This document shows, in pieces, positions 1-6,422 of a stretch of DNA of 38,802 nucleotides. A program made the position numbers and the translations under genes. The notes beneath the pieces were generated by a model. That model saw nothing but the letters and a program-made list of their open reading frames with translations, searched no databases and was not told where the DNA came from. The stretch comes from Clostridia bacterium (GTDB lineage Bacteria > Bacillota > Clostridia > Oscillospirales > CAG-272), in NCBI GenBank assembly GCA_017416885.1, contig JAFQAM010000197.1:1-38802 (forward strand), written 5' to 3'. How positions within the stretch are numbered: the stretch's first letter is position 1; every line of letters begins with the position of its first letter.

Positions 1-198
1 ATGAGGAATGTCAAATCTGTCTGTGCGCTTATTGATGGTTGCGCCCGTAATAGTCGCAGTACCCTTTGCCTCATCAATTGTCGCATTCCAAATAACACCG
101 TCCTCCCCGGTATTAGTTGTATTTGCCGCAGAAGCCGAGAAGCAAAGCATCACAGCTAAGGCAAATACACAAATAAAAATGTATAAAAATCTTTTCAT
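1..198 (-). CDS. Secreted protein, N-terminal fragment (gene runs off the window)
   Basis: Only the first 66 codons lie in the window, read leftwards from an ATG at 198-196. A GGAGAAAT ribosome binding site stands just upstream (201-208 on the plus strand). The protein opens with a clear signal peptide: a basic start (MKRF), a hydrophobic core, and an SASAA cleavage region at about residue 21-25. The mature start contains GVIWNATIDEAKGTATITG. This resembles the opening of clostridial secreted leucine-rich-repeat (BspA-type) and cell-surface proteins, but the fragment is too short to assign a family. The signal peptide is similar in style to those of the two LRR proteins at 29534 and 32101. 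Export is well supported; the function is unknown. Confidence 0.75.
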   Translation of the reverse strand, partial: MKRFLYIFICVFALAVMLCFSASAANTTNTGEDGVIWNATIDEAKGTATITGATINKRTDRFDIPH

Positions 199-322
199 AA
201 ATTTCTCCTTTATCGCCTTGTACATTTTTCACATATTTATTTTATCACAAACTGTACAAACTGTCAATAGTTATAATAATTAAATATATATTAACAGAAT
301 ATAAAAAATCCAAAAAATCTAC

Positions 323-351
323 TTGCAAAACAAACGCCTATGTGTTATACT
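323..351 (+). promoter_or_regulatory. Sigma-A type promoter for asnA
   Basis: A -35 box TTGCAA (323-328) and a -10 box TATACT (346-351) are 17 bases apart. A TGTG element sits just upstream of the -10 box. The expected transcript start lies about 25 bases before the asnA start codon. No T-box leader or other riboswitch fits in the short leader. Confidence 0.7.
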
Positions 352-383
352 AACTACATTATTTAGTAAAGCGAGGAATCATT

Positions 384-1385
384 ATGTCACTTGTAATACC
401 AAATGGCTATAAATCACTTCTTGATATCAGACAAACAGAGGTAGCCATCAAAAAAGTAAAAGACTTTTTTGAAAGAGATTTAGCAATCGGGCTGAATTTA
501 ACAAGAGTTTCAGCTCCACTTTTCGTATCCCCCGAAAGCGGACTTAATGATAACTTAAACGGCACGGAAAGACCTGTTTCCTTTGATATTCTTAACGGCG
601 ATCAGCTTGAAATCGTTCATTCTCTTGCAAAATGGAAAAGAGTAGCGCTTAAAAGCTATGGCTTCAGAGTAGGCGAGGGACTTTATACCGATATGATTGC
701 TATCCGTCGCGACGAGGAAACAGATAATATCCATTCAATGTATGTTGACCAATGGGACTGGGAAAGAATCATTTCCAAGGAGCAAAGAACAATTGATGTT
801 TTAAAGAAAACAGTAAAAATTATTTATAATTCCTTAAAGCACACAGAAAACTATATTGCATACGAATATGAGTTTATCGGCAATATGCTTCCCGAAAGCA
901 TTACATTTGTTACAACACAGGAATTAGAGGATATGTATCCTGATTTAACAGCCAAACAAAGAGAGCACGAAATCGCAAAAAAACACGGTGCTGTGTTTAT
1001 AATGCAGATTGGCGGCGCTTTAAAATCAGGTAAAATTCACGACGGCAGAGCCCCTGACTATGACGATTGGACTTTAAACGGCGACATAATCGTTTACTAT
1101 CCTGTTTTAGATATCGCATTAGAGCTTTCATCAATGGGTATAAGAGTTGATGAGGAAGCTTTAAATAAGCAGCTTAAAATCAGAGGCTGCGAGGACAGAA
1201 AAGAATTAGAGTATCATAAAGCATTACTTAACGGCGAGCTACCCTACACAATCGGCGGCGGTATCGGTCAATCAAGAATGTGTATGTACTTCCTGAGAAA
1301 AGCGCACATAGGCGAGGTTCAATCTGCTCATTGGGGCAAGGAAACCCTCGAGGAGTGTATGAAAAAAGGAGTTCACCTACTCTAA
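384..1385 (+). CDS. asnA: Aspartate--ammonia ligase (asparagine synthetase A)
   Basis: AsnA makes asparagine from aspartate, ammonia and ATP in the cytoplasm. The 333-residue length matches the family (about 330). Family features are visible throughout: the N-terminal segment IRQTEVAIKKVKDFFERDL, the segment RVSAPLFV, KWKRVALK, and the C-terminal class II synthetase-like motif GGGIGQSRMCM, which forms part of the ATP site. The ATG at 384 is preceded by a GAGGAA ribosome binding site, and a strong promoter lies at 323-351. The EamA transporter gene begins one base after the stop codon, so the two are almost certainly cotranscribed. That suggests, by inference only, a transporter linked to amino-acid supply. 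AsnA is structurally related to class II aspartyl/asparaginyl-tRNA synthetases but lacks their anticodon-binding domain, and this protein has no extra domain. The identification is very secure. Confidence 0.97.
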   Translation: MSLVIPNGYKSLLDIRQTEVAIKKVKDFFERDLAIGLNLTRVSAPLFVSPESGLNDNLNGTERPVSFDILNGDQLEIVHSLAKWKRVALKSYGFRVGEGLYTDMIAIRRDEETDNIHSMYVDQWDWERIISKEQRTIDVLKKTVKIIYNSLKHTENYIAYEYEFIGNMLPESITFVTTQELEDMYPDLTAKQREHEIAKKHGAVFIMQIGGALKSGKIHDGRAPDYDDWTLNGDIIVYYPVLDIALELSSMGIRVDEEALNKQLKIRGCEDRKELEYHKALLNGELPYTIGGGIGQSRMCMYFLRKAHIGEVQSAHWGKETLEECMKKGVHLL

Positions 1386-1386
1386 A

Positions 1387-2271
1387 ATGCAACACCTTTG
1401 GATATTCCTTATTTTACTGTATGGCATTTTCAAGGGATTAAGAGAAGCACTTAAAAAGAAGGCGATGGAAACAAATAGTGTCTTAGAGGTGCTATTTTTC
1501 TACACCTTCGTTGCTTTTTTATTGACAATCCCATTTTCAAAGGACATATTTTCCGTCAGCTTAGAATACCACATAGCAATACTTATTAAATCCTTTGCAA
1601 TTTTTATCGCATGGCTATGCGCATTAAACTCCATCAAAAGATTGCCGCTTAGCATTTATAGCGTAATGGATATGGGCAGAATGGTTTTTTCCATTCTTTT
1701 AGGCGTAATATTCCTAAACGAAAAGCTTAGCCTTCTTCAAATCCTCGGTATAGCTCTTGTAATAGCAGGAATTACTCTTGTAAATCTGAAAAAGAAGGGA
1801 CACAGTGGCGATAAAACCACATATAAGGTAGTCCCACTAATATTAGTTTCCTGTATTTTAAACGCACTTTCAGGTACACTTGATAAGTTCCTTTTGTCAA
1901 CAAGCCCCGATAGAATTATATTCGGCAGCGATATCCTGACCGCATCGCAAATGCAGTTTTGGTATATGCTTTATTTAACCTCATTTTATCTTATCTATAT
2001 TTTGCTAAAGCGAGAGAAAATCAATGTAAAAAAGTGCCTCAAGTGTCCGTGGATTTACATTTTAAGCATTTTGTTCATCATAGCCGACAGAGCATTGTTT
2101 ATAGCAAACACAAGCCCTAACAGTACAATAGTAGTTATGACACTGTTAAAGCAATCCTCTGTTCTTATTTCAATCCTGCTTGGCAGAATACTTTATAAGG
2201 AAAAGAATATACTTTACCGCACCCTGTGCGCATTATTGATTATTTGCGGCATAGTAATTTCCGTAATTTAG
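1387..2271 (+). CDS. EamA/DMT-superfamily membrane transporter
   Basis: This 294-residue protein is almost entirely hydrophobic, with about ten predicted membrane segments in two similar halves. That is the normal architecture of drug/metabolite transporter (EamA) family permeases. The end of the first half contains the typical helix pair SILLGVIFLNEKLSLLQILGIALVIAG. The second half ends in the parallel SILLGRILYKEKNILYRTLCALLIICG, showing the internal duplication. The ATG lies one base after the asnA stop, so translation is probably coupled; the upstream AAAAAGGAG inside the asnA end can serve as a ribosome binding site. The substrate cannot be read from sequence. Family members move amino acids, nucleosides or other small metabolites, and linkage to asnA makes an amino acid plausible but unproven. 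Confidence 0.88.
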   Translation: MQHLWIFLILLYGIFKGLREALKKKAMETNSVLEVLFFYTFVAFLLTIPFSKDIFSVSLEYHIAILIKSFAIFIAWLCALNSIKRLPLSIYSVMDMGRMVFSILLGVIFLNEKLSLLQILGIALVIAGITLVNLKKKGHSGDKTTYKVVPLILVSCILNALSGTLDKFLLSTSPDRIIFGSDILTASQMQFWYMLYLTSFYLIYILLKREKINVKKCLKCPWIYILSILFIIADRALFIANTSPNSTIVVMTLLKQSSVLISILLGRILYKEKNILYRTLCALLIICGIVISVI

Positions 2272-2351
2272 CTATACACTAAGCCTGATTTTTCAAAATT
2301 CACCATTGAATTTTATCCGAACACAATATTCAGAAATCTTTATTTTTAGTA

Positions 2352-2380
2352 TTGACAAAACCTGAAAACTGTGATATAAT
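2352..2380 (+). promoter_or_regulatory. Consensus sigma-A promoter for tRNA-Leu
   Basis: A perfect TTGACA (2352-2357) and a perfect TATAAT (2375-2380) are separated by 17 bases, about 30 bases before the mature tRNA 5' end. A full-consensus promoter is expected for a tRNA gene. Confidence 0.9.
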
Positions 2381-2410
2381 ATCGCCGTTGCGAAAAGCAG
2401 CGGCACATAT

Positions 2411-2494
2411 GCGGGTGTGGCGGAATTGGCAGACGCGCTAGACTTAGGATCTAGTGCCAAAAGCATGCAGGTTCGACCCCTGTCACCCGCACCA
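2411..2494 (+). tRNA. tRNA-Leu, anticodon UAG
   Basis: The acceptor arms GCGGGTG (2411-2417) and CACCCGC (2484-2490) pair perfectly, followed by A and an encoded CCA (2492-2494). The anticodon stem CTAGA/TCTAG encloses the loop CTTAGGA, giving anticodon TAG, which reads CUN leucine codons. A variable arm, as expected for a class II tRNA, precedes the GTTCGAC T-loop. The length is 84 bases and there is no intron. A consensus promoter lies upstream and a terminator directly downstream, so the gene is transcribed alone. The protein-like open frame across this stretch is not a gene. Confidence 0.97.
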
Positions 2495-2497
2495 AAA

Positions 2498-2537
2498 AAT
2501 ACTGCAGAAAAGGATACGTTTTCTGCAGTATTTTTTT
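2498..2537 (+). terminator. Rho-independent terminator of tRNA-Leu
   Basis: A 14-bp perfect stem (2498-2511 with 2519-2532, core ACTGCAGAAAA) and a 7-base loop are followed by a run of T, directly after the tRNA CCA end. Confidence 0.9.
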
Positions 2538-2539
2538 AT

Positions 2540-2727
2540 CCATTGCGAAAGCAATGGCATATCATCGCCGTAGGCGTATATCATCACCGAAGGTGCATAT
2601 CATCAGCCGTAGGCTGTATTTTCTTTCGCAATGATGATATACTCGTCTGAAAACGAGATATGCTCGTTTTCAAACGGATGATATGCAATTTCTTACGAAA
2701 TTGATGATATACAAGGCTTTTGCCTTG
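2540..2727. repeat. Array of mini-hairpins in two opposed halves (ATATCATC spacers)
   Basis: Left half, plus orientation: CCATTGC-GAAA-GCAATGG (2540-2557), CGCC-GTA-GGCG (2566-2576), CACC-GAA-GGTG (2585-2595) and CAGCC-GTA-GGCTG (2604-2616). Each hairpin is followed by or abuts ATATCATC (2559-2566, 2578-2585, 2597-2604), and hairpins 2-4 start exactly 19 bases apart. Right half, minus orientation: stems at 2642-2657, 2665-2676, 2686-2703 and 2712-2727, with GATGATAT spacers (the reverse complement) at 2633-2640, 2677-2684 and 2703-2710. Stem sequences differ but spacers are constant. Loops are mostly GNA or GNRA when read in the orientation of their half. The 10-mer at 2542-2551 is the reverse complement of 2623-2632, so the halves can also pair at long range. 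GAAAACGAG (2649-2657) and CTCGTTTTC (2663-2671) form a further 9-bp palindrome. The array sits between the tRNA terminator and the four-helix-bundle gene, and its last stem overlaps that gene's -35 box. Function is unknown. Confidence 0.88.
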
Positions 2728-2753
2728 ATGTTGATTAAACTTTGTGTTATAAT
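2725..2753 (+). promoter_or_regulatory. Promoter of the four-helix-bundle gene, overlapping the last array hairpin
   Basis: TTGATG (2725-2730) and TATAAT (2748-2753) are 17 bases apart, with TGT upstream of the -10 box. The -35 box shares its first bases with the 3' arm of the last mini-hairpin (2712-2727), so structure or protein binding there could influence transcription. Confidence 0.6.
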
Positions 2754-2773
2754 CTACTAAAAGAGGTGATATT

Positions 2774-3121
2774 ATGTCAAAAAACTATTTATTGATATAT
2801 TCAGAACAACTTGCTACGGAAATAGAGTTGCTTTGTCAAAACTTAAAAGCGTCATCCAACACTCTTTTCCAAATACGCAAAAGTTCAAGCAGTGTTTATG
2901 CAAATATCCGTGAAGCGAATTACGGTCAAAGTAAAGCAGATATGCTTTCCAAATTTGAAATTGCGCTCAAAGAATGTAGTGAAACAGAAGGTTGGTTGCA
3001 GTTGCTATTTAATACGAATGGCATAGATGAAGATATATACAAGAAGCACCGCAATCTTTGTGGTAGAATTAGACGCATGCTGATTTCAAGTTGTAAAACT
3101 CTAAAGGAGAGCTTAAAATGA
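2774..3121 (+). CDS. Four-helix-bundle protein (S23 / 23S rRNA intervening-sequence / Avd-like family)
   Basis: This 115-residue, all-helical protein fits the family of small four-helix-bundle proteins. They were first seen in 23S rRNA intervening sequences and are related to the Avd accessory protein of diversity-generating retroelements. Recognisable features are the first helix with KASSNTLFQIRKSSSSVYANIREA (shown here in part: SVYANIREANYGQSKADM), then FEIALKECSETEGWLQLL, and a basic C-terminal helix (CGRIRRMLISSCKTLK). Family members form pentameric barrels with a basic surface thought to bind nucleic acid; binding here is inferred. The ATG has a good AAGAGGTG ribosome binding site and its own promoter (2725-2753). 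Its stop overlaps the next start as ATGA, pointing to translational coupling with the now-broken membrane gene at 3118. It lies between two groups of mini-hairpins and far from any 23S rRNA or reverse transcriptase gene. Confidence 0.88.
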   Translation: MSKNYLLIYSEQLATEIELLCQNLKASSNTLFQIRKSSSSVYANIREANYGQSKADMLSKFEIALKECSETEGWLQLLFNTNGIDEDIYKKHRNLCGRIRRMLISSCKTLKESLK

Positions 3122-3555
3122 AACCTTTTATATATCGATAAAATAGTTGAAATTGTTGTATTGATTATGGGAAGTGTGCTTGACACATTTCTTATCGTCA
3201 ATATGGGTGAGGATATACTTTTCCTAATCTTCATTATACCGTTCACAGCAATCTTGTTTTATTTTTTAATTGATTCTATTTATTGGATTTTTCAACCAAA
3301 TGTATTAGTTTATCAATATGAAACAGGAATAGTTATTGAAAGAAACAAATAATTGAATATACAGACATCGAGCGAGTCTATTTTAAAAATTACATACACA
3401 AAAAACGTTATGGTCATTATTATAGAGATACTTACAGTGGAATAATTTATATCAAACTGAAATCCGGCAAGCTACATAAGATAAGAAATGCGTTTTATCC
3501 CATAGAAGTAGTAGATGTTATCTCTCGTATCAAGCAACAGAGAAAATTTAAGTAG
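3118..3555 (+). pseudogene. Broken PH-domain-like small membrane protein (two frameshifts)
   Basis: A start codon (ATG 3118-3120) overlaps the stop of the four-helix-bundle gene and has an AAAGGAG site upstream, but this frame stops after seven codons. The next frame (from about 3137 to 3352) continues with DKIVEIVVLIMG and two hydrophobic segments, then WIFQPNVLVYQYETGIVIERN. A second shift at about 3350 is needed to read on: IEYTDIERVYF, then SGIIYIKLKSGKLHKIRNAF, then DVISRIKQQRKFK and a stop at 3553-3555. Joined together this gives about 145 residues: two membrane helices followed by a small beta-rich domain resembling bacterial PH domains. The codon pattern and conserved-looking residues across all three frames indicate a once-functional gene. 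Two independent lesions argue for decay rather than a sequencing error, although read errors at A-rich runs cannot be excluded. Confidence 0.7.
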
Positions 3556-3602
3556 TCAAGGTCTTTTGTTGTTAGTAGACAATAAAAACGCATCTATTCG
3601 TT

Positions 3603-3680
3603 AAAATTGAACCCATTTTTTGCGAAAAAATTGAACCTATTTTCTATAAAAATTGAACCCATTTTGCAAAATGAACCCAT
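3603..3680. repeat. Four imperfect copies of AAAATTGAACCCATTTT, possible insertion-sequence end remnant
   Basis: AAAATTGAACCCATTTT or close variants begin at about 3603, 3627, 3649 and 3667, spaced 18-24 bases apart. Multiple short direct repeats near a terminus are known for IS21-family elements, and a TGTTG sequence (from about 3567) could be the outer tip. No transposase gene is present, so this would be a solitary end. The stretch 3556-3713 holds no gene; apart from the repeats I see only a small hairpin AGGAT/ATCCT (3682-3696). Confidence 0.5.
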
Positions 3681-3713
3681 TAGGATTTTGTATCCTTTTC
3701 GTAGCCCTTTCAC

Positions 3714-3753
3714 AAAAAAGCCTCAAGATTGTATTCGATCTTGAGTCTTTTTT
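3714..3753 (+). terminator. Rho-independent terminator
   Basis: CTCAAGAT (3722-3729) pairs with ATCTTGAG (3738-3745). The stem is preceded by a run of A and followed by TCTTTTTT. It probably ends transcription of the four-helix-bundle locus and may work in both directions. Confidence 0.75.
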
Positions 3754-3758
3754 GTTTT

Positions 3759-3811
3759 ATCCGCCCTTAGCGGAATAAATCTACTTTCGTGGATGAAATC
3801 GCTAAAACGAT
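3759..3811. repeat. Cluster of three mini-hairpins (degenerate array)
   Basis: Three small stems follow one another: TCCGC/GCGGA (3760-3764 with 3770-3774), ATCTAC-TTTC-GTGGAT (3779-3794, one G-T pair) and ATCG/CGAT (3798-3801 with 3808-3811). The joining sequences are short and A-rich. The style matches the larger arrays at 2540 and 13023, but spacer conservation is weaker. The remaining intergenic sequence (3812-3892) shows nothing I can identify. Confidence 0.5.
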
Positions 3812-3892
3812 GAAGTCATCCTGAGGCAGTTTGTATTTGAATAATCCATACATCAGTCAGTCTGTTTGATTATTTCCTAATTACTGATTTTA

Positions 3893-3921
3893 TTGACTAT
3901 TTTTAGACTTTATGGTATAAT
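3893..3921 (+). promoter_or_regulatory. Sigma-A promoter upstream of the membrane protein gene at 3950
   Basis: TTGACT (3893-3898) and a perfect TATAAT (3916-3921) are 17 bases apart, about 28 bases before the chosen start codon. Confidence 0.8.
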
Positions 3922-3949
3922 TATTTAAATCATACGAATGGAGAAAAAT

Positions 3950-4816
3950 ATGAAAAACCAAGGAAAAATCATTCTAACCGTTTTTGCTGCCCTTTCATTT
4001 TTATGCGTTATATTTTGGAAAGGTGTATATTATGTAGGAGGCTTATCCCATTTATACTATAGCAAGGATGTGTTAAATAGCGTATATTACTATATCGCAA
4101 TTTCCATTTTCGCCATAGCTATTTTTACAACACTTGTAATTTTAATGTTCAAAAGCAAAGGGACCTTAAAAATCATTTGTATATCATTACTCATTGTTAT
4201 TATGCTTGCCTCAATGGTTATTTCATTTTTTGAAATGCTTGTAGTATCTCTTTTGGGTTCAAACGGATGCTCTTATACAGAAAATATCGACAACTACGGA
4301 AAATACGATGGATATGAAGTGTCATATTTTCCAAAGACTATTACTGACGATATGACTGTAATCAAATTTTCATATTACTATAAGTATGTAGATATTGACC
4401 AAGTAGATATCTATCTTGAGGTTAAATTCAAGGATAAAGAAACAATGGATTTATATTTATCGGAAGCTACAAGTAAATTAAATGACGGCAATGTTATTAA
4501 ATATCAAAGCCCATATAACTCAAAATATACCGATATAATTTCAAATCGTTCGGTAAGATATGGCTCCGAAGGAGATTTAGCATCATATATCAAGTTTGAC
4601 GGAGATGATGATTACAAATATGTAGAAATGGGGTATAATTCTATTTCATATTCATACGACGAGCTTGTTATCATCTATAATTATACATTTATAGGAAGCG
4701 ATATTATGGTGGGCAACAACCCCGATAAGGGCGAATATTATCCCAAATACCTTGAACGCTTTGGCGTAGAGTGGAATCCTAATAATGACTTTATGTATAA
4801 GTATATTAAAGAATAA
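3950..4816 (+). CDS. Hypothetical membrane protein with three N-terminal helices and a soluble domain
   Basis: I do not recognise a family. The ATG at 3950 is preferred over the in-frame ATG at 3938, because GGAG (3940-3943) lies six bases before it and overlaps the earlier codon; this gives 288 residues. Three hydrophobic segments fill about residues 5-30, 45-65 and 70-100. The remaining ~185 residues are soluble and rich in Tyr, Asp and Lys, with alternating patterns that suggest beta structure (for example VDIDQVDIYLEVKFKDKETM). By the positive-inside rule the orientation is uncertain, but the polar domain is probably extracellular. It has its own strong promoter (3893-3921), and the SGNH hydrolase gene follows after 24 bases, so both may share a transcript. 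Confidence 0.8.
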   Translation: MKNQGKIILTVFAALSFLCVIFWKGVYYVGGLSHLYYSKDVLNSVYYYIAISIFAIAIFTTLVILMFKSKGTLKIICISLLIVIMLASMVISFFEMLVVSLLGSNGCSYTENIDNYGKYDGYEVSYFPKTITDDMTVIKFSYYYKYVDIDQVDIYLEVKFKDKETMDLYLSEATSKLNDGNVIKYQSPYNSKYTDIISNRSVRYGSEGDLASYIKFDGDDDYKYVEMGYNSISYSYDELVIIYNYTFIGSDIMVGNNPDKGEYYPKYLERFGVEWNPNNDFMYKYIKE

Positions 4817-4840
4817 TTTAAATAGAAAAGAGAAACAACA

Positions 4841-5899
4841 ATGAAAAACTTCGCATCTAATACCCTCGCCCCATCAAGCAATCAATTTTGGTTCTCAGGC
4901 GACGGCAAAATCCACAAGGGCAGAATATTCTACAAAATTTTCGCAGGCGGCAGCTACAATTATTCCTTTATGTTTACAAATATGATTGATAGCACCTTTA
5001 GCGATGGCACTCATTCACAAGCAAATTTAATTTGCGATGAATATCAAATTCATTCCTTAGGAATTTATGTAACCTCTGATTTTACTAACAATTTAGATAC
5101 TAACAACAAAATTCAATTAACCTTCAACGGCGAAAAATCCAAAACAGTTATTCCCAAGGAAATATTTTATACTGATGCAGTAAAGCTATCCTGTAACAAA
5201 AATGATTATATCTGCCTTGAAATAGAATTTTCAGGCAATGGCAAAATTCCGTATATGGAAGAAATGATGATACCGTCATTTGTTTTTGAAAACGGAAAAT
5301 GGATAGAAAGCAAAAAAACACCGCTATGCGCATCAATCCTATGCGATAGACCTGTTGAAAGGAAAGTCGGCTTTTTCGGTGACAGTATAACCGAGGGCAT
5401 TGGCGTTAGCAACAACTCATATAAATGGTGGTGCTCAAAAATTGCCGAAGAGGTTGGCGAAAAATATTCCTATTGGGATATCGGTATAGGCTTCGGCAGA
5501 GCACAGGATGCATCATCTAAAGGCTCATGGCTTGATAAAGCAAAATTACTTGATACAGTAACAGTATGCTTCGGTGTAAATGATATCTGTCAAGGCTTTA
5601 GCGAGGAAACCGTAAAAAATAGCCTATACACCATAGTCACCGAGTTAAAAAATGCAGGTGTAAGAGTTATCCTGTTTACAGTGCCACCTTTTGATTACGA
5701 TTTACAAAAGGAACAAATTTGGCGCAATGTAAATAACTACATTAAAAACGAGCTTTCAAAAATCGTTGAGGTTTTTGACACAGTCTCAATTTGGGGCTGC
5801 GAGCAACCAAATGACCATAGAGCAAAATACGGCGGACACCCAAATGAAGAGGGAAGCGCGCTTTTAGCAAGAGAATTCGTCTCAAAAATCAATTTATAG
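4841..5899 (+). CDS. SGNH/GDSL-family hydrolase, two-domain, probable carbohydrate esterase type
   Basis: The 352-residue protein has an N-terminal beta-rich domain of about 165 residues followed by an SGNH hydrolase domain. Family blocks seen: GDSITEG (180-186, nucleophile Ser182, oxyanion Gly), a GIGFGR segment (about 215-220), FGVND (244-248, block III Asn), and GGHPNEEG (331-338, catalytic His333). In the common DxxH arrangement residue 330 would be Asp, but here it is Tyr, so the enzyme may work as a Ser-His dyad or recruit another acid. A beta-sandwich plus SGNH layout resembles CE2-type acetyl esterases, which act on glycans, but no signal peptide is seen, so a cytoplasmic role in deacylating imported sugars is more likely. 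The ribosome binding site is weak (AAAAGAGAAA). A terminator follows at 5941. Confidence 0.85.
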   Translation: MKNFASNTLAPSSNQFWFSGDGKIHKGRIFYKIFAGGSYNYSFMFTNMIDSTFSDGTHSQANLICDEYQIHSLGIYVTSDFTNNLDTNNKIQLTFNGEKSKTVIPKEIFYTDAVKLSCNKNDYICLEIEFSGNGKIPYMEEMMIPSFVFENGKWIESKKTPLCASILCDRPVERKVGFFGDSITEGIGVSNNSYKWWCSKIAEEVGEKYSYWDIGIGFGRAQDASSKGSWLDKAKLLDTVTVCFGVNDICQGFSEETVKNSLYTIVTELKNAGVRVILFTVPPFDYDLQKEQIWRNVNNYIKNELSKIVEVFDTVSIWGCEQPNDHRAKYGGHPNEEGSALLAREFVSKINL

Positions 5900-5940
5900 T
5901 AACAATATATGAACATATAAACATATTATCAATAATAAAA

Positions 5941-5974
5941 ACAACGCAATTTAATCAAAATTGCGTTGTTTTTG
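5941..5974. terminator. Bidirectional terminator between convergent genes
   Basis: ACAACGCAATTT (5941-5952) pairs perfectly with AAATTGCGTTGT (5958-5969), flanked by A and T runs on both sides. It serves the SGNH hydrolase (plus) and the zinc-ribbon protein (minus). Confidence 0.88.
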
Positions 5975-5976
5975 TA

Positions 5977-6402
5977 TTATAATAGCCTATTTCCGTGGCC
6001 GTCCTCATTAACCCAGCCTATCAAAATCAGTATTCCCTCAATAATGCACCATAAATGCATTACAGCAACAACAACCATTGTTATAAACAAAGGAATAAAG
6101 AATCCAAATATAATAATCTTGATATTTTCAATATGATTACAAATAAACATCATTACCGCTAAAAGAACAATCGCAATAGACGGAACAAAAAGCTGTATCA
6201 TTCCTTTTTTGATTTTCTTTAAATACAAACTGTAAATACCAAATCCAAACAAAATCGCAAGTAACCCCGCCACAATTCTGTATTTCGGCTTGTGATAGAA
6301 GTAAGAGCCACAATTTTCGTCATCTACCTCAATCCTTTTTCCGCACTCGGGACAGTATAGTCTTTTTCCGTCAAGCCTGATTCCGCAATGCTTACAATAC
6401 AT
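5977..6402 (-). CDS. Zinc-ribbon membrane protein
   Basis: This 141-residue protein starts with a zinc ribbon: MYCKHCGIRL and LYCPECGKRI give two CxxC pairs about 11 residues apart (about residues 3-20). Three to four hydrophobic segments follow (about 43-60, 68-88, 98-118 and 118-128). The second half, with LKKIKKG and the spaced helices, recalls TM2/DUF-type small membrane proteins common in Firmicutes. The start is supported by AAAGGAG eleven bases upstream on the minus strand. The next gene upstream on this strand (6423-7159) is a broken gene 20 bases away, so the two may have formed an operon. Function is unknown; zinc-ribbon/membrane combinations are common in envelope-associated proteins. 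Confidence 0.82.
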   Translation of the reverse strand: MYCKHCGIRLDGKRLYCPECGKRIEVDDENCGSYFYHKPKYRIVAGLLAILFGFGIYSLYLKKIKKGMIQLFVPSIAIVLLAVMMFICNHIENIKIIIFGFFIPLFITMVVVAVMHLWCIIEGILILIGWVNEDGHGNRLL

Positions 6403-6422
6403 AGCTCCAACTCCTTTCGAAA

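Noticed and set aside
199..383. T-box or other riboswitch in front of asnA
   Set aside because: The promoter ends at 351, leaving about 30 bases of leader, and no conserved T-box sequence is present.
2417..2650. Short protein-like frame across the tRNA and hairpin array
   Set aside because: It is a translation of tRNA and hairpin sequence and has no ribosome binding site of its own.
2540..2727. CRISPR-like array
   Set aside because: Repeats are only about 8 bases, the variable parts are self-complementary hairpins and the two halves are in opposite orientation; no cas genes are near.
3161..3352. Independent 63-residue membrane protein
   Set aside because: It starts with TTG without a ribosome binding site, and the next frame clearly continues the same protein, so it is the middle of a broken gene.
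2411..3811. Integrated element using tRNA-Leu as attachment site
   Set aside because: No integrase gene and no repeated copy of the tRNA 3' end downstream were found; the tRNA keeps its own terminator.
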